From: Oscillatoriales cyanobacterium
GTDB taxonomy: Bacteria > Cyanobacteriota > Cyanobacteriia > Cyanobacteriales > Microcoleaceae
Direction of reading: 5' to 3'
Length of the DNA: 64,000 nt
Assembly (NCBI GenBank): GCA_004293365.1
Contig: RDYN01000029.1
Coordinates: 30,808-94,807 of the forward strand
Both the position numbers and the translations under genes were made by a program. Shown here one piece after another: positions 37,534 through 45,980 of this stretch. The notes below the pieces were generated by a model. It saw only the letters and a program-made list of their open reading frames with translations. It searched no databases and was not told where the DNA came from. Each line of letters starts with the position of its first letter. Position 1 is the first letter of the stretch.

Positions 37534-38529
37534 CTACGCTTTATGAACGTAATCTAGAGGCTGCTGCAAAATTTCATCCCAAAAACTTTCTACCCAGTTG
37601 ATGACACCAGTGACACCGTCTGTCAAGCCGATCGGCGAACTCCATCCCAACTCGCTGCGAGCCTTACTAGAATCTATCACGTAAGCGGCATCTTGCCCCA
37701 ACCTTTCCGCCACGCTCTCGGTAGCTTCAGCAAAGGACAAATTCGCAGCCTCGCAAATAGTCTCAACTACCTCAGAGACAGCATACCCGCGATCGGGAGA
37801 CAAATGATAAATCTCGCCAACTCGTCCTTTTTCCATCACCGCCAATTCCCCCTGCGAGACATCGCGGATGTGAATGTACGACTTCACCGCCCGTCCCCCG
37901 CCGTGCAACTGAATGATTTTACCCAACTTTAAGTAAATCACCGATCGCGGAATAATTTTAAAGAGCTGCTGGTAAGCTCCATAAACATTTGTAGCACGAA
38001 CTGTCACCAAAGGAAACTGAAAATTTTTATAATAAGTAGAAAGCAGCATATCCGCCGCCGCTTTAGAAGCAGCATAAGGCGTAGAAGGATTCATCGGAGA
38101 TAATTCTGTCACATTTCCTTCACAAGTGCCGTACACTTCGGGAGACGAAATATGAACGTAACGCTGCAAGTATTTCCGGTCTTTTAAGTGGTTAATTAAC
38201 TGAGCCAATGCCACTGTATTCGTTTGAAACCAGTGATCGGGATGCAACCAACTCGGAGCTACTTCACTTTGAGCCGCAAAATTAACAATATATTCCGGTG
38301 CAAACTCGTCAAGCACCTGTAAAATCTGCGGCATATCCCGGTTAAAATCCAATTGATGAAACTTAAAACTCGGGTTGGTACGGCGCAGGTACGGTAAAAA
38401 AAGTGGCCCTTTCTCTGGAGAGCGGCTGATGCCCAAAACTTCATTTTCACCGTCTTCTAGAAGCAAGTCAACGAAATCGCTTCCTGAAAAAGAATTGCTG
38501 CCAAGCACTGCTATTTTGCGCGGACTCAT
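37534..38529 (-). CDS. NDP-sugar 4,6-dehydratase-like SDR
   Basis: A 331-aa SDR related to dTDP-glucose and GDP-mannose 4,6-dehydratases. It has AVLGSNSFSGSDFVDLLL (Rossmann loop), YIVNFAAQSEVAPSW, HISSPEVYG, catalytic YAASK, RATNVYGAYQQLFKIIPRS, and SYIHIRDVSQGELAVME. The AAQSEV and NVYG...QLFKIIPR segments are typical of 4,6-dehydratases. It lies between the methyltransferase and sulfotransferase genes and probably supplies a 6-deoxy-4-keto sugar nucleotide. Confidence 0.86.
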   Translation of the reverse strand: MSPRKIAVLGSNSFSGSDFVDLLLEDGENEVLGISRSPEKGPLFLPYLRRTNPSFKFHQLDFNRDMPQILQVLDEFAPEYIVNFAAQSEVAPSWLHPDHWFQTNTVALAQLINHLKDRKYLQRYVHISSPEVYGTCEGNVTELSPMNPSTPYAASKAAADMLLSTYYKNFQFPLVTVRATNVYGAYQQLFKIIPRSVIYLKLGKIIQLHGGGRAVKSYIHIRDVSQGELAVMEKGRVGEIYHLSPDRGYAVSEVVETICEAANLSFAEATESVAERLGQDAAYVIDSSKARSELGWSSPIGLTDGVTGVINWVESFWDEILQQPLDYVHKA

Positions 38530-38589
38530 TAATAATTTCCCCTGTTATTCGCTGTATTTTTGATGGTCCGATCGACTGAATTCTCCCTG

Positions 38590-39252
38590 TTACTCAAAGT
38601 ATATAAAAGAACTATCTCCCGTATAGCCGCAGCGATCGAACCACCACTGCCACTCATCCGGCGTATAGAAACTTTCACAAGTTAGCTGCCAGTAAAGCAG
38701 GTTAGCTTTTTCTTCTTCGTTCCTATAGGACTCTACCACAATATATTTGTTCCCGTTGCCAACTCTTTCGATTTCCCGCAGAGCTCGATCGAGCTCGAAA
38801 CAATACAAATTGTGTAAAGTATTGAGAGAAATCACCAGATCGAAGCTGTTATCTGCAAAGGGAAGTTCCGTCGCGCTGCACCCTTGCAAAAACGGACGCA
38901 CTTCTTCCTTAGCGCTAGCAATTCCGTATTCAGAAATATCAATCCCGGCTACTTCGACTCCCGGTACAGCTTGCGTGAAGTCGTAGAGTAAAAAAGCCTT
39001 GCCGCACCCGACATCCAAAATGCGATCGCCCGCCTTTAAATTATAGTGTTTGACCATAGCATCAGCCACGGTTCGCCAGCGACCGTCGTAATGATAGCCG
39101 CCGTAGCCAACTTTACGATCGCCATCCCAATAATCGCGATCGAACTTTTTAGCGAGTTTCGCCGCCTCAGCTTTCGGAAACTCGTTCACCCGCCCCAAAT
39201 AATCCCGTTTAGTCCGCTTGTGAACTGTCGAGAGAAAATCAATATCAGCCAT
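38590..39252 (-). CDS. Class I SAM-dependent methyltransferase
   Basis: A 220-aa methyltransferase. ILDVGCGKAFLLYDF (residues ~79-93) is motif I, EVAGIDISEYGI is the acidic strand, and FDLVISLNTLHNL is motif II. The upstream extension (DRDYWDGDRKVGYGGYHYDGRW) occurs in sugar-cluster methyltransferases. It begins 6 bp after the APH-like kinase gene and lies within the sporadic carbohydrate cluster run, so a cluster-specific sugar or small acid is a likely substrate (inference). Confidence 0.85.
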   Translation of the reverse strand: MADIDFLSTVHKRTKRDYLGRVNEFPKAEAAKLAKKFDRDYWDGDRKVGYGGYHYDGRWRTVADAMVKHYNLKAGDRILDVGCGKAFLLYDFTQAVPGVEVAGIDISEYGIASAKEEVRPFLQGCSATELPFADNSFDLVISLNTLHNLYCFELDRALREIERVGNGNKYIVVESYRNEEEKANLLYWQLTCESFYTPDEWQWWFDRCGYTGDSSFIYFE

Positions 39253-39258
39253 TTTATA

Positions 39259-40314
39259 TTAGGTAGCCAATGCTTGGCTCAAATCTTGCAGGACGAGCTG
39301 CGCCTTCTGTAATTGTCTCACCTTCCGAGATTCTCCCACATCAGCACTGCGAGCAAAGTTGCGCCGCTTGTTACCTACTGGCAGAAAATCGTTTAAAATG
39401 ATGCAACACCATTTTACTCGATAAACGGGCAATAAAATTGCCATGCGCTGCCGGTGCATTTCTGAATCCGACAGATTTGAAACTACTTTTTCCACAAACT
39501 TGTCATAGTAATTCCCCGACACCGGAACCGCAGGCTGACAAAAAAAGTCGCAAACCATTTTAGCAGGATCGTCCCATCCTGCATACTCAAAATCAATAAA
39601 TTTTAACTCGCCTTCTTTGCTTGAAATAGCGTTGTGGAAGCCAAAATCTGAAGGCGACAAACACTTATCCTGTTGAGGGATTTCGGCATCTGGAGTTAAA
39701 CCCAATTGACTCGATCGCCCTGCAACTAACTCAGTTACTCGACTCCAAACATCACAAAGTTGATTGCGGATCAAATCAGCAGCCGATCGATCGCATTCAG
39801 TAGCACCGCCGACTGTTTTGAGTCTTTCCAAGCGACGTTCCACGCACTGCAAATGTTCCCGAATACTAAAACAAGCTTCCGAAGCTTTCGGGAGAAATCG
39901 AGCTGGCGACAACAGCTTGCAGCGATTCAAATCTCGGTAAAAATCGATCGCCCTTTCTACCGCTGCTTCCGTCACTTCATCCGGCTGCAATTGCCGTCCT
40001 CCCACAAACTCGTAAAGGGCGAGATTGTTTTGGGAATCGCAGGCGATGGGCTGCGGCAATCCTCGCACCCCATTATCCCAAGCAAAGCGCGAAAAAGCAA
40101 ACTCAGTTCCCAATCTATCTCTCGGATCGTCAGGATGCTGAAAATAAGCCTTCAGCAAAAAACTCGCTTTTGAAGCAGCAACGCGAAAAACTCGATTGTT
40201 ACCGCCCCCAGCCAAAGTTTCGAGACTGATTTCCCCGCAGTATCCCGCCGCCGCCATCAAATCAACGGCTGCTGCATAAAGCGTTTCCGAACTTAGAGAA
40301 AAGTCTGTCAGCAT
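39259..40314 (-). CDS. APH/choline kinase-like phosphotransferase
   Basis: A 351-aa protein kinase-like small-molecule phosphotransferase. GGGNNRVFRVAASKASFLLKAY is the nucleotide loop and Lys strand. LSPSDFGFHNAI is a variant catalytic loop: Asp and Asn are kept, while the usual His-Gly is replaced by Ser-Pro. LKFIDFEYAGWDDP supplies the metal-binding Asp. I chose ATG 40314, which overlaps the HAD gene stop by seven bases, over an upstream start. It may phosphorylate a sugar or alcohol intermediate of the cluster. Confidence 0.83.
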   Translation of the reverse strand: MLTDFSLSSETLYAAAVDLMAAAGYCGEISLETLAGGGNNRVFRVAASKASFLLKAYFQHPDDPRDRLGTEFAFSRFAWDNGVRGLPQPIACDSQNNLALYEFVGGRQLQPDEVTEAAVERAIDFYRDLNRCKLLSPARFLPKASEACFSIREHLQCVERRLERLKTVGGATECDRSAADLIRNQLCDVWSRVTELVAGRSSQLGLTPDAEIPQQDKCLSPSDFGFHNAISSKEGELKFIDFEYAGWDDPAKMVCDFFCQPAVPVSGNYYDKFVEKVVSNLSDSEMHRQRMAILLPVYRVKWCCIILNDFLPVGNKRRNFARSADVGESRKVRQLQKAQLVLQDLSQALAT

Positions 40315-40913
40315 GAAATTAACTGTTCGATTTCGGCCCAAGAAGCAGCGCGGCTCAAAGGATGTCCCGATAAATGGTGGTTTTGCGGATCGAACAAAAT
40401 GCGATCGACCCCAGCAGGAAAATTCGCTTCTGTCAAAAATTCCGGCAAATCATCAATAAACTGAGTGCACCCGTTCTTGCCAATTCGTGCCAATTTTTCC
40501 TGCTTAGTCAATTCAAAATATACTCGATCGGGCGACAGACCGATGCGCTCAGCATCAAAAAAACCTTGACTTTCCAGCCAGCCCCGCGCCGCCGCGTGCA
40601 AATCCCAAGGATGTCCCAGATAAGGATAGCGAGTTTTGTGACTGACAATGCAGACAGGCACTTGCTGCTTGACGCAGCGCGCAAAAAACTCCAAAACGCC
40701 GGGAAATGCCGCAGCTTCTTGCATCCGAGCTCCGTAAACCAAGCCCTGCATTTTAGTCCAATCCTCCTCCTTCCCCAAGGATCGCAAATAATCCCGCACC
40801 TTCTCTTTACTAACAGGTACCGACGCGGGAATTAAGTTTTCTTCCACAGCCACGCGGTGAAACAACTCATCGTAACGGACGATCGTATTGTCGAAATCAA
40901 CACCAATTAACAT
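40308..40913 (-). CDS. HAD-superfamily hydrolase
   Basis: A 201-aa protein starting with the HAD nucleophile motif GVDFDNTIVRYDE (D-x-D at residues 6-8). VCIVSHKTRYP provides the motif II Ser region and IDDLPEFL the motif IV acidic pair. It probably removes a phosphate from a sugar phosphate. It is four bases from the LIC12192-family gene and overlaps the kinase gene, so the two may be made together. Confidence 0.85.
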   Translation of the reverse strand: MLIGVDFDNTIVRYDELFHRVAVEENLIPASVPVSKEKVRDYLRSLGKEEDWTKMQGLVYGARMQEAAAFPGVLEFFARCVKQQVPVCIVSHKTRYPYLGHPWDLHAAARGWLESQGFFDAERIGLSPDRVYFELTKQEKLARIGKNGCTQFIDDLPEFLTEANFPAGVDRILFDPQNHHLSGHPLSRAASWAEIEQLISC

Positions 40914-40916
40914 GGC

Positions 40917-41381
40917 TTACTCCCCAGTAGCTTGTAGAAAAAAATCGTTAATTTTTGGATATTCTGACTTGCAATAATAACCCCCCATTGGCGTATGAGG
41001 TAAAGTTAAAACAGCCCGAATCGTTTCCTCAAAATCTTCGATGTCGCTGCGATCTTTCAGAACCATTTCTTCTAAAGCTGCGTGTAACTCGCAGCCGGCA
41101 TCTAAAATTTTATCGTAAATTTCCCATCGCGCCTCGGTTTTTTGGGGCAACACAAACAAGCTAAATAAAACTATGCCCTCCAGTTGTGGCAGATTTGCCA
41201 AAACATCCGACAACATCATGTAACATCCAGGCATTGCATATTCAGTTGCACTCAGTTTGTAAAGTAAATTGTGCCGTGCGGCGAAGTCGCGAACCACCAA
41301 ATTTTGCACGCGGTGCGGGTAACTTACTCCCCGGACTGGACGGCTGACAATGTAACCGCGATAACCTAATTTCTCACTCAT
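40917..41381 (-). CDS. Sporadic carbohydrate cluster protein, LIC12192 family
   Basis: A 154-aa protein that I recognise as the LIC12192 (TIGR04323) family: GYRGYIVSRPVRG, YPHRVQNLVVRDF, NLLYKLSATEYAMPGCYMMLSDVL and EGIVLFSLFVLPQ are in the family order. The family occurs sporadically in carbohydrate biosynthesis clusters; no function has been established to my knowledge. It resembles small nucleotide-binding or resolvase-like folds in length but has no motif I can assign. Its start overlaps the oxygenase gene by eight bases. Confidence 0.82.
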   Translation of the reverse strand: MSEKLGYRGYIVSRPVRGVSYPHRVQNLVVRDFAARHNLLYKLSATEYAMPGCYMMLSDVLANLPQLEGIVLFSLFVLPQKTEARWEIYDKILDAGCELHAALEEMVLKDRSDIEDFEETIRAVLTLPHTPMGGYYCKSEYPKINDFFLQATGE

Positions 41382-42180
41382 TAAATCCCCCCGGCATCGT
41401 GAATTTCATCCCGATTTTTGAGGCAGCACGCACGGCGATCGGACCGAAATATTCCCCCAAGCGTTTATCAGAATAAGGCGTAAATAAGCCTTTAAATCGA
41501 ACATTCATCGACCATCGGGTTGTAGGTTCTCGGTTGACTCGATTGCCGTGCATCACAGTAGGAGTAAATAAAACAACCTTGCCGTAGGGAACCTCCAACC
41601 ATTCAAGCTCCGGCTCGATCGCTCGATAAAGACTTTCCGTGCCTTTGCCTGCAAAATTCTTGACTTGTTCCCGCCATTTAGCATCAGCATCCGGCGGCAA
41701 CAAAAACATACTTTTTGTTTGATAGCAATCAACTAAAGGAATCCACAATACTACCTCAAACGGCGAACATTCCGAACCCCAACTATCAGAATGCAGGGGC
41801 AATAAAGAACTGTCATCCCCAGGCATTTGAATGCTCAAACCGATATTGCGCTGCATGGCGAGTTCGTTGCCGACAAGAATTTCTACTAGGGAACGAGCGC
41901 AGGAAAAATAAGATTCCCGAAACCACGGTTGCTTTATTAAACCTGATATGATATGCAGTCGAAAAGAGTTGAGTTTTTCGACTGGTACTAGAGAGGCAAT
42001 TTCATCTAAAAATTTTCCCGCATCTTCAGGATGCGGGACTTCTAAAAAGTTAACTGCTAAATCTACTGTTTTGTTTCTGATTTTATCCAGAGCCGATAGA
42101 TTTTCGCAGGGCTGGATGATATAGCCGTTTTGCATGAAAGCAGCACTTAAGTCTGTTTCTCTTTTTCCTAGAAAGTTCAT
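41374..42180 (-). CDS. Sporadic carbohydrate cluster 2OG-Fe(II) oxygenase
   Basis: A 268-aa cupin-fold oxygenase. The facial triad is visible as LHSDSWG (H130, D132) and the distal VMHGNRVN (H211); R222 in TRWSMNVRF would hold 2-oxoglutarate. It matches what I know as TIGR04324, the oxygenase partner of the LIC12192 family. It presumably hydroxylates, or oxidatively cleaves, a sugar intermediate in the cytosol. The genes are coupled by an eight-base overlap. Confidence 0.82.
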   Translation of the reverse strand: MNFLGKRETDLSAAFMQNGYIIQPCENLSALDKIRNKTVDLAVNFLEVPHPEDAGKFLDEIASLVPVEKLNSFRLHIISGLIKQPWFRESYFSCARSLVEILVGNELAMQRNIGLSIQMPGDDSSLLPLHSDSWGSECSPFEVVLWIPLVDCYQTKSMFLLPPDADAKWREQVKNFAGKGTESLYRAIEPELEWLEVPYGKVVLFTPTVMHGNRVNREPTTRWSMNVRFKGLFTPYSDKRLGEYFGPIAVRAASKIGMKFTMPGGFNE

Positions 42181-42224
42181 AGCTTTCGAGCCTGTAAATA
42201 AAATAGGACTTATATCGTGTCACG

Positions 42225-42280
42225 TTTGTAGTGCGGACTTTAGTCCGCATCTTCCTGCGGACTAAAGTCCGCACTACAAA
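42225..42280. repeat. 25-bp-arm inverted repeat (hairpin)
   Basis: Perfect arms at 42225-42249 and 42256-42280 with a six-base loop; each arm itself contains a smaller palindrome around GGACTTTAGTCC. It lies between the oxygenase and the transketolase C-terminal gene and could be a MITE-like relic or an mRNA processing structure. Confidence 0.9.
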
Positions 42281-42301
42281 CCGTTTTAACGGCTGTTATT
42301 T

Positions 42302-43249
42302 TCATGCTTTGACTTGCAGGGGCGCGATCGCCTGATACATCTGAAAAGTTTTGTCCGCGATCGCGCTTGGAGTAAGACCAAAATATTCGCGAGCGTATTC
42401 TTGCTCTCCCGCTTCGTGCAAGAACTTGTCTGCAACGCCAATTCGCAGCAGGCGCGCTTTTTGAGGGGGGCGATCGCTCATCCACTCAGCCACAGCACCT
42501 CCGAAGCCCCCGACGATACTGTGTTCCTCCACCGCCGCCACCACCCAAAACCGGGAAAACACCCGATCGAGCAATTCTCCATCCAAAGGCTTGACAGTGT
42601 GGAAGCTGACAACTTGCGCGGAAACACCCTGTTTGCCGAGTTGCTCAGCAGCTTGCAAAACATTCGGCAGCATATTGCCGGTACTGAGCAAGCAAACATC
42701 ACTTCCCTGGCGCATCACAATTGCTTTGCCAATTTCAAAATCCGGCATCCCCTCATGCACCAGAGGCTCACCTTTCTTCCCCATGCGAATGTAAGCCGGA
42801 TTATCCTGCTGCAAACAAGCCCGCATCGCCGATCGCACTTCCCAAGCATCGCCCGGACAAATCACCGTCATGTTTGGCAGCGTCCGAAGAATGGCAATAT
42901 CTTCACAAGAATGGTGAGTTGGCCCGTTTCCCGCATAAGACAAACCCGCCCCAACTCCCACCACAATCACCGGCGCTTTGTGATAGCAAACATCTACCCG
43001 AATTTGTTCCAGACAGCGAGTTGTAGTGAAAGGTGTAATGGTATAAGTAATCGGGCGCAGGCCGGACATTGCCATGCCGGCCGCCACGCTCATCATGTTA
43101 GCTTCAGCAACGCCGCAGTTATAAAAGCGATCGGGAAAACTAGCTTTATATTTATCAAACAAGCGGTTGCCAATATCTCCAGATAGCAAAACCACTCGAT
43201 CGTCCTCAGCAGCGATCGCGCTCAATTCAGCAGCAAATTCATTTCTCAT
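42302..43249 (-). CDS. Transketolase C-terminal subunit (pyrimidine-binding half)
   Basis: A 315-aa protein matching the Pyr plus C-terminal domains of transketolase. DRVVLLSGDIG and YNCGVAEANMMSVAAGMAMSGLRPITYTI contain the conserved Glu that activates thiamine diphosphate. THHSCEDIAILRTLPNMTVICPGDAWE and DVCLLSTGN follow. It forms a split transketolase with the next gene. Split pairs in sugar clusters move two-carbon units onto a sugar or acyl acceptor. The pair is 92 bp apart and in the order N-half then C-half. Confidence 0.88.
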   Translation of the reverse strand: MRNEFAAELSAIAAEDDRVVLLSGDIGNRLFDKYKASFPDRFYNCGVAEANMMSVAAGMAMSGLRPITYTITPFTTTRCLEQIRVDVCYHKAPVIVVGVGAGLSYAGNGPTHHSCEDIAILRTLPNMTVICPGDAWEVRSAMRACLQQDNPAYIRMGKKGEPLVHEGMPDFEIGKAIVMRQGSDVCLLSTGNMLPNVLQAAEQLGKQGVSAQVVSFHTVKPLDGELLDRVFSRFWVVAAVEEHSIVGGFGGAVAEWMSDRPPQKARLLRIGVADKFLHEAGEQEYAREYFGLTPSAIADKTFQMYQAIAPLQVKA

Positions 43250-43341
43250 CTAGCAATCCCCTCATTATTTGCAAACTCTCTCTTCTCTTCCTCTGCGCCC
43301 TCTGCGCCCTCTGCGGTTCAATCAAAATCCGAGGAAAATTG

Positions 43342-44157
43342 CTATAAAAGCTGAAGTTCCACCTGAGCTTTCACAACTTCTTCAGCATTCGGAACCCGGT
43401 AATGCCAATTGTTATCATCTTCCATAAAAGAAACCCCTTTTCCTTTCACAGTATGAGCAACAATAGCAATCGGTTTGCCGCTGCGATCGGGCACGTTACG
43501 CAACGCATCCACCAAAGCAGCCATATCGTGACCGTCAATTTCGCAGGTACTCCATCCGAAAGCTTCCCACTTTTCTTTTAGAGGATGAAGGGCCATAACT
43601 TCATTGCTGCGCCCGGTAGCTTGCCACTTATTGTAATCAATAATCGCAACCAGATTATCCAGTTTTTGAGCAGGCGCAAACATCGCCGCTTCCCAAACAG
43701 AACCTTCATTGCATTCGCCGTCGCTCATCACTACAAACACGCGGTAAGAGCGTTTCTGAATGCGTCCCGCCAGCGCCATTCCAATCCCTACAGACAGCCC
43801 GTGCCCGAGGGAACCAGTAGCTACTTCTACCCCCGGAACGCATTTAACGCTGGGATGTTCTGGCAAGTTGCTACCAGGCTCAGCATAGGTATCCAGCAAC
43901 GCTTGCGGGAAAAATCCCGCTGCTGCGAGGGTGGCGTAAAGCGTTGTCGCTGCGTGTCCTTTGCTGAGGATCAGGCGATCGCGATCGGGATTTTCTGAAT
44001 CCTGGGGATCGATGTTTAAAGTTCCCCAATAAGCTGCTACTAAAATATCAGCACAAGACAGGGAAGAACCTAAATGCGCCGTGCGAGCTTTGTGGGAAAG
44101 TTCCACCAATTTACCGCGAATTTTACTCGCAGTCGCTTCGAGCTGGGCAATATCCAT
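43342..44157 (-). CDS. Transketolase N-terminal subunit (thiamine-binding half)
   Basis: A 271-aa protein with the transketolase N-terminal domain. LSHKARTAHLGSSLSCADILVAAYW, RLILSKGHAATTLYATLAAAG and GSLGHGLSVGIGMALAGR are followed by SDGECNEGSVWEAAMFAPAQKLDNLVAIIDYNKWQATG, which holds the GDG-like ThDP/Mg motif. It pairs with 42302-43249. It follows the SDR gene by 8 bp. Confidence 0.88.
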   Translation of the reverse strand: MDIAQLEATASKIRGKLVELSHKARTAHLGSSLSCADILVAAYWGTLNIDPQDSENPDRDRLILSKGHAATTLYATLAAAGFFPQALLDTYAEPGSNLPEHPSVKCVPGVEVATGSLGHGLSVGIGMALAGRIQKRSYRVFVVMSDGECNEGSVWEAAMFAPAQKLDNLVAIIDYNKWQATGRSNEVMALHPLKEKWEAFGWSTCEIDGHDMAALVDALRNVPDRSGKPIAIVAHTVKGKGVSFMEDDNNWHYRVPNAEEVVKAQVELQLL

Positions 44158-44165
44158 AACTTTCT

Positions 44166-45155
44166 TTATTTCAAATTTAAAGCTTGCATCGTCTTAATGT
44201 TGTAATAACTGCTATCAGTCATTGAATTTGGAATCGCACCAGCCTCAAAAGCCTTTACCAAATCCCGCACGGCATCTTCAATTGTGTGCTGCGGCGCAAA
44301 TCCCAATTCTTGCTTGATCTTCTCCGATGAAATGTGATAGGAGCGGTTGTCGTCTGTCGGCGTGGTGACAATCTCTACCTCTTTCCCTACCACATTTTGC
44401 ACCATTTGAGCTATTTGCATCACGGTATGATTTTCATAACCCGCGTTGAAAATTTTGCCGTCGATCGCCTCATCCGGCCATTGCAGCGACTTGATATAAA
44501 GATCTGTCATATCTTCAATGTGAATGTTCGGTCGCTTTTGTCCGCCGCCAAATACTGTAATCTTACCGTTATTAACCGCGTGGTTGGTGAGGATATTCAC
44601 TGTCAAATCCAGCCGCAATCTCGGCGAATAACCGCACACCGTCGCCGGCCGCAAAATCAAGGTAACAAACCCCGGTTCGCGGTTTGCTAGCAATACCTCC
44701 TCGCACATTGCTTTGTATTTGGAGTAATCTGTTAAAGGTTCTAGCGCCAATTCTTCGCTGACATTTTCGGTTTCTTTGATGCCGTAAACGCTGGAAGAAG
44801 AAGCATAAATAAACCGCTTTACTCCACTTTTTTTAGCGACATCTACTAAGTCAACAAAAGCATCGTAGTTGATCGATTTACCCAATTGCGGATCTAATTC
44901 AAAACTCGGATCGTTGGAAATGCAAGCTAGGTGGATGACTGCATCGCATCCCGGCATAATTTTTTCCAAAAGGGCGCGATCGCGAATATCTCCTTTAATT
45001 TCTTCTAACCCCGGATAATCTTTGACGGAGGATAGAACATCTTCTCCATAAATGTACAAATCCACAACCTTAACTCGATATCCAGCTTGAAGTAGTTTAG
45101 GAACTAGAACAGCCCCCACATAACCCCCTCCGCCTGTGACTAAAACTTGTTGCAT
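44166..45155 (-). CDS. NAD-dependent epimerase (SDR)
   Basis: A 329-aa extended SDR. VLVTGGGGYVGAVLVPKLL is the Rossmann loop, DAVIHLACISNDPSFELD follows, then ASSSSVYG and the catalytic YSKYK. I chose ATG 45155 with AGGG about ten bases upstream; an in-frame TTG at 45170 is less likely. It leads the transketolase-oxygenase-LIC12192-HAD-kinase-methyltransferase run, and probably provides a keto or epimerised sugar for the transketolase pair (inference). Confidence 0.85.
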   Translation of the reverse strand: MQQVLVTGGGGYVGAVLVPKLLQAGYRVKVVDLYIYGEDVLSSVKDYPGLEEIKGDIRDRALLEKIMPGCDAVIHLACISNDPSFELDPQLGKSINYDAFVDLVDVAKKSGVKRFIYASSSSVYGIKETENVSEELALEPLTDYSKYKAMCEEVLLANREPGFVTLILRPATVCGYSPRLRLDLTVNILTNHAVNNGKITVFGGGQKRPNIHIEDMTDLYIKSLQWPDEAIDGKIFNAGYENHTVMQIAQMVQNVVGKEVEIVTTPTDDNRSYHISSEKIKQELGFAPQHTIEDAVRDLVKAFEAGAIPNSMTDSSYYNIKTMQALNLK

Positions 45156-45400
45156 TTGATTCACCCTCAATTCCTCAATTATTTTGACCTTGGTAGTCCT
45201 GGACGCATTGGGGCCGAGAAACCGGGTTTTTTCACAGCAATACTTCGTGGGAGCATCGCAGATTCGGTAAAAAACCCGGTTTCTGACTACCCGTGCGGGT
45301 TAATAAGTCCTTGACTGGCTCTTTTCTAGATGTCTAATATTAATTATCCCACTGAATCTGTTACATTCAACATTTTTGACGGCGGATAATCACTCTCATT
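45156..45400. other. Intergenic with hairpin repeat
   Basis: 245 bp between gmhB and the SDR gene. It holds a dispersed inverted repeat (45217-45284) and AT-rich DNA near 45330-45400 that could carry the promoter of the sporadic carbohydrate run. No gene seen. Confidence 0.5.
45217..45284. repeat. Dispersed inverted repeat, copy 1
   Basis: Perfect 16-bp arms, AGAAACCGGGTTTTTT at 45217-45232 and its complement at 45269-45284. The same arms occur at 52511-52577, and both are followed by CTACCCGTGCG. Confidence 0.9.
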
Positions 45401-45976
45401 TTAGATTAAATCAATAATTTCGGGCAGTGACGAAACTACCGTTATTTGCTCGGAAAAAAGAGATTTAGACAAGTCTTGCTGTTCCTGTATTCCATAGCCA
45501 GTTTTAACCAGAAAGGCTTTCATACCTAACTGCAAACCAGGCTCTAAATCCCTGAGTCTATCCCCGATCGCCCAGCATCGCGTCGGGTCTAAACTACGAT
45601 CGGCGATCGCTTGAAGAAATAACCCAGGCGACGGCTTGCGACACTCACAAACGCAAGTATACTGGATAACTTGACCTTGCGGGTGGTGGGGACAGAAATA
45701 AAAATCTGCGATCGCCCCCGTCGCCGCCTCAGCATCCCGCCGCATTTTATCATTAACTGCGTTCACAGCTTCCTCTGGGAAATAGCCTCGGGCTACACCT
45801 GACTGATTTGTCAGCACCAGCACTTTAATTTGCAGTTCCTTCAATATTTTTAGCGCCGCCAACACCCCTGGAATCCATTCTATTTGGTCGGGCGTCCTGA
45901 GAAAGTGACAATCTTGAATGAGAGTGCCGTCGCGATCGCACAAAATAGCTTCCGGCTTCACTAATTTACCCATCAT
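45401..45976 (-). CDS. gmhB: Heptose-1,7-bisphosphate 7-phosphatase-like HAD (GmhB)
   Basis: A 191-aa HAD-IIIA phosphatase. LCDRDGTLIQD (nucleophile D14, D16), VLVLTNQSGVARGYF, and the GmhB zinc-site pattern FYFCPHHPQ ... CVCECRKPSPGLF are present, followed by CWAIGDRLRDLE. GmhB removes the 7-phosphate in ADP- or GDP-heptose synthesis. The length matches. It lies four bases after the cytidylyltransferase-kinase gene. Together with the GmhA-like protein at 20810 it indicates a heptose pathway. Confidence 0.87.
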   Translation of the reverse strand: MMGKLVKPEAILCDRDGTLIQDCHFLRTPDQIEWIPGVLAALKILKELQIKVLVLTNQSGVARGYFPEEAVNAVNDKMRRDAEAATGAIADFYFCPHHPQGQVIQYTCVCECRKPSPGLFLQAIADRSLDPTRCWAIGDRLRDLEPGLQLGMKAFLVKTGYGIQEQQDLSKSLFSEQITVVSSLPEIIDLI

Positions 45977-45980
45977 CCTA

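Noticed and set aside
42314..43186. 290-aa plus-strand frame
   Set aside because: Antisense shadow of the transketolase C-terminal gene, which has clear family motifs.
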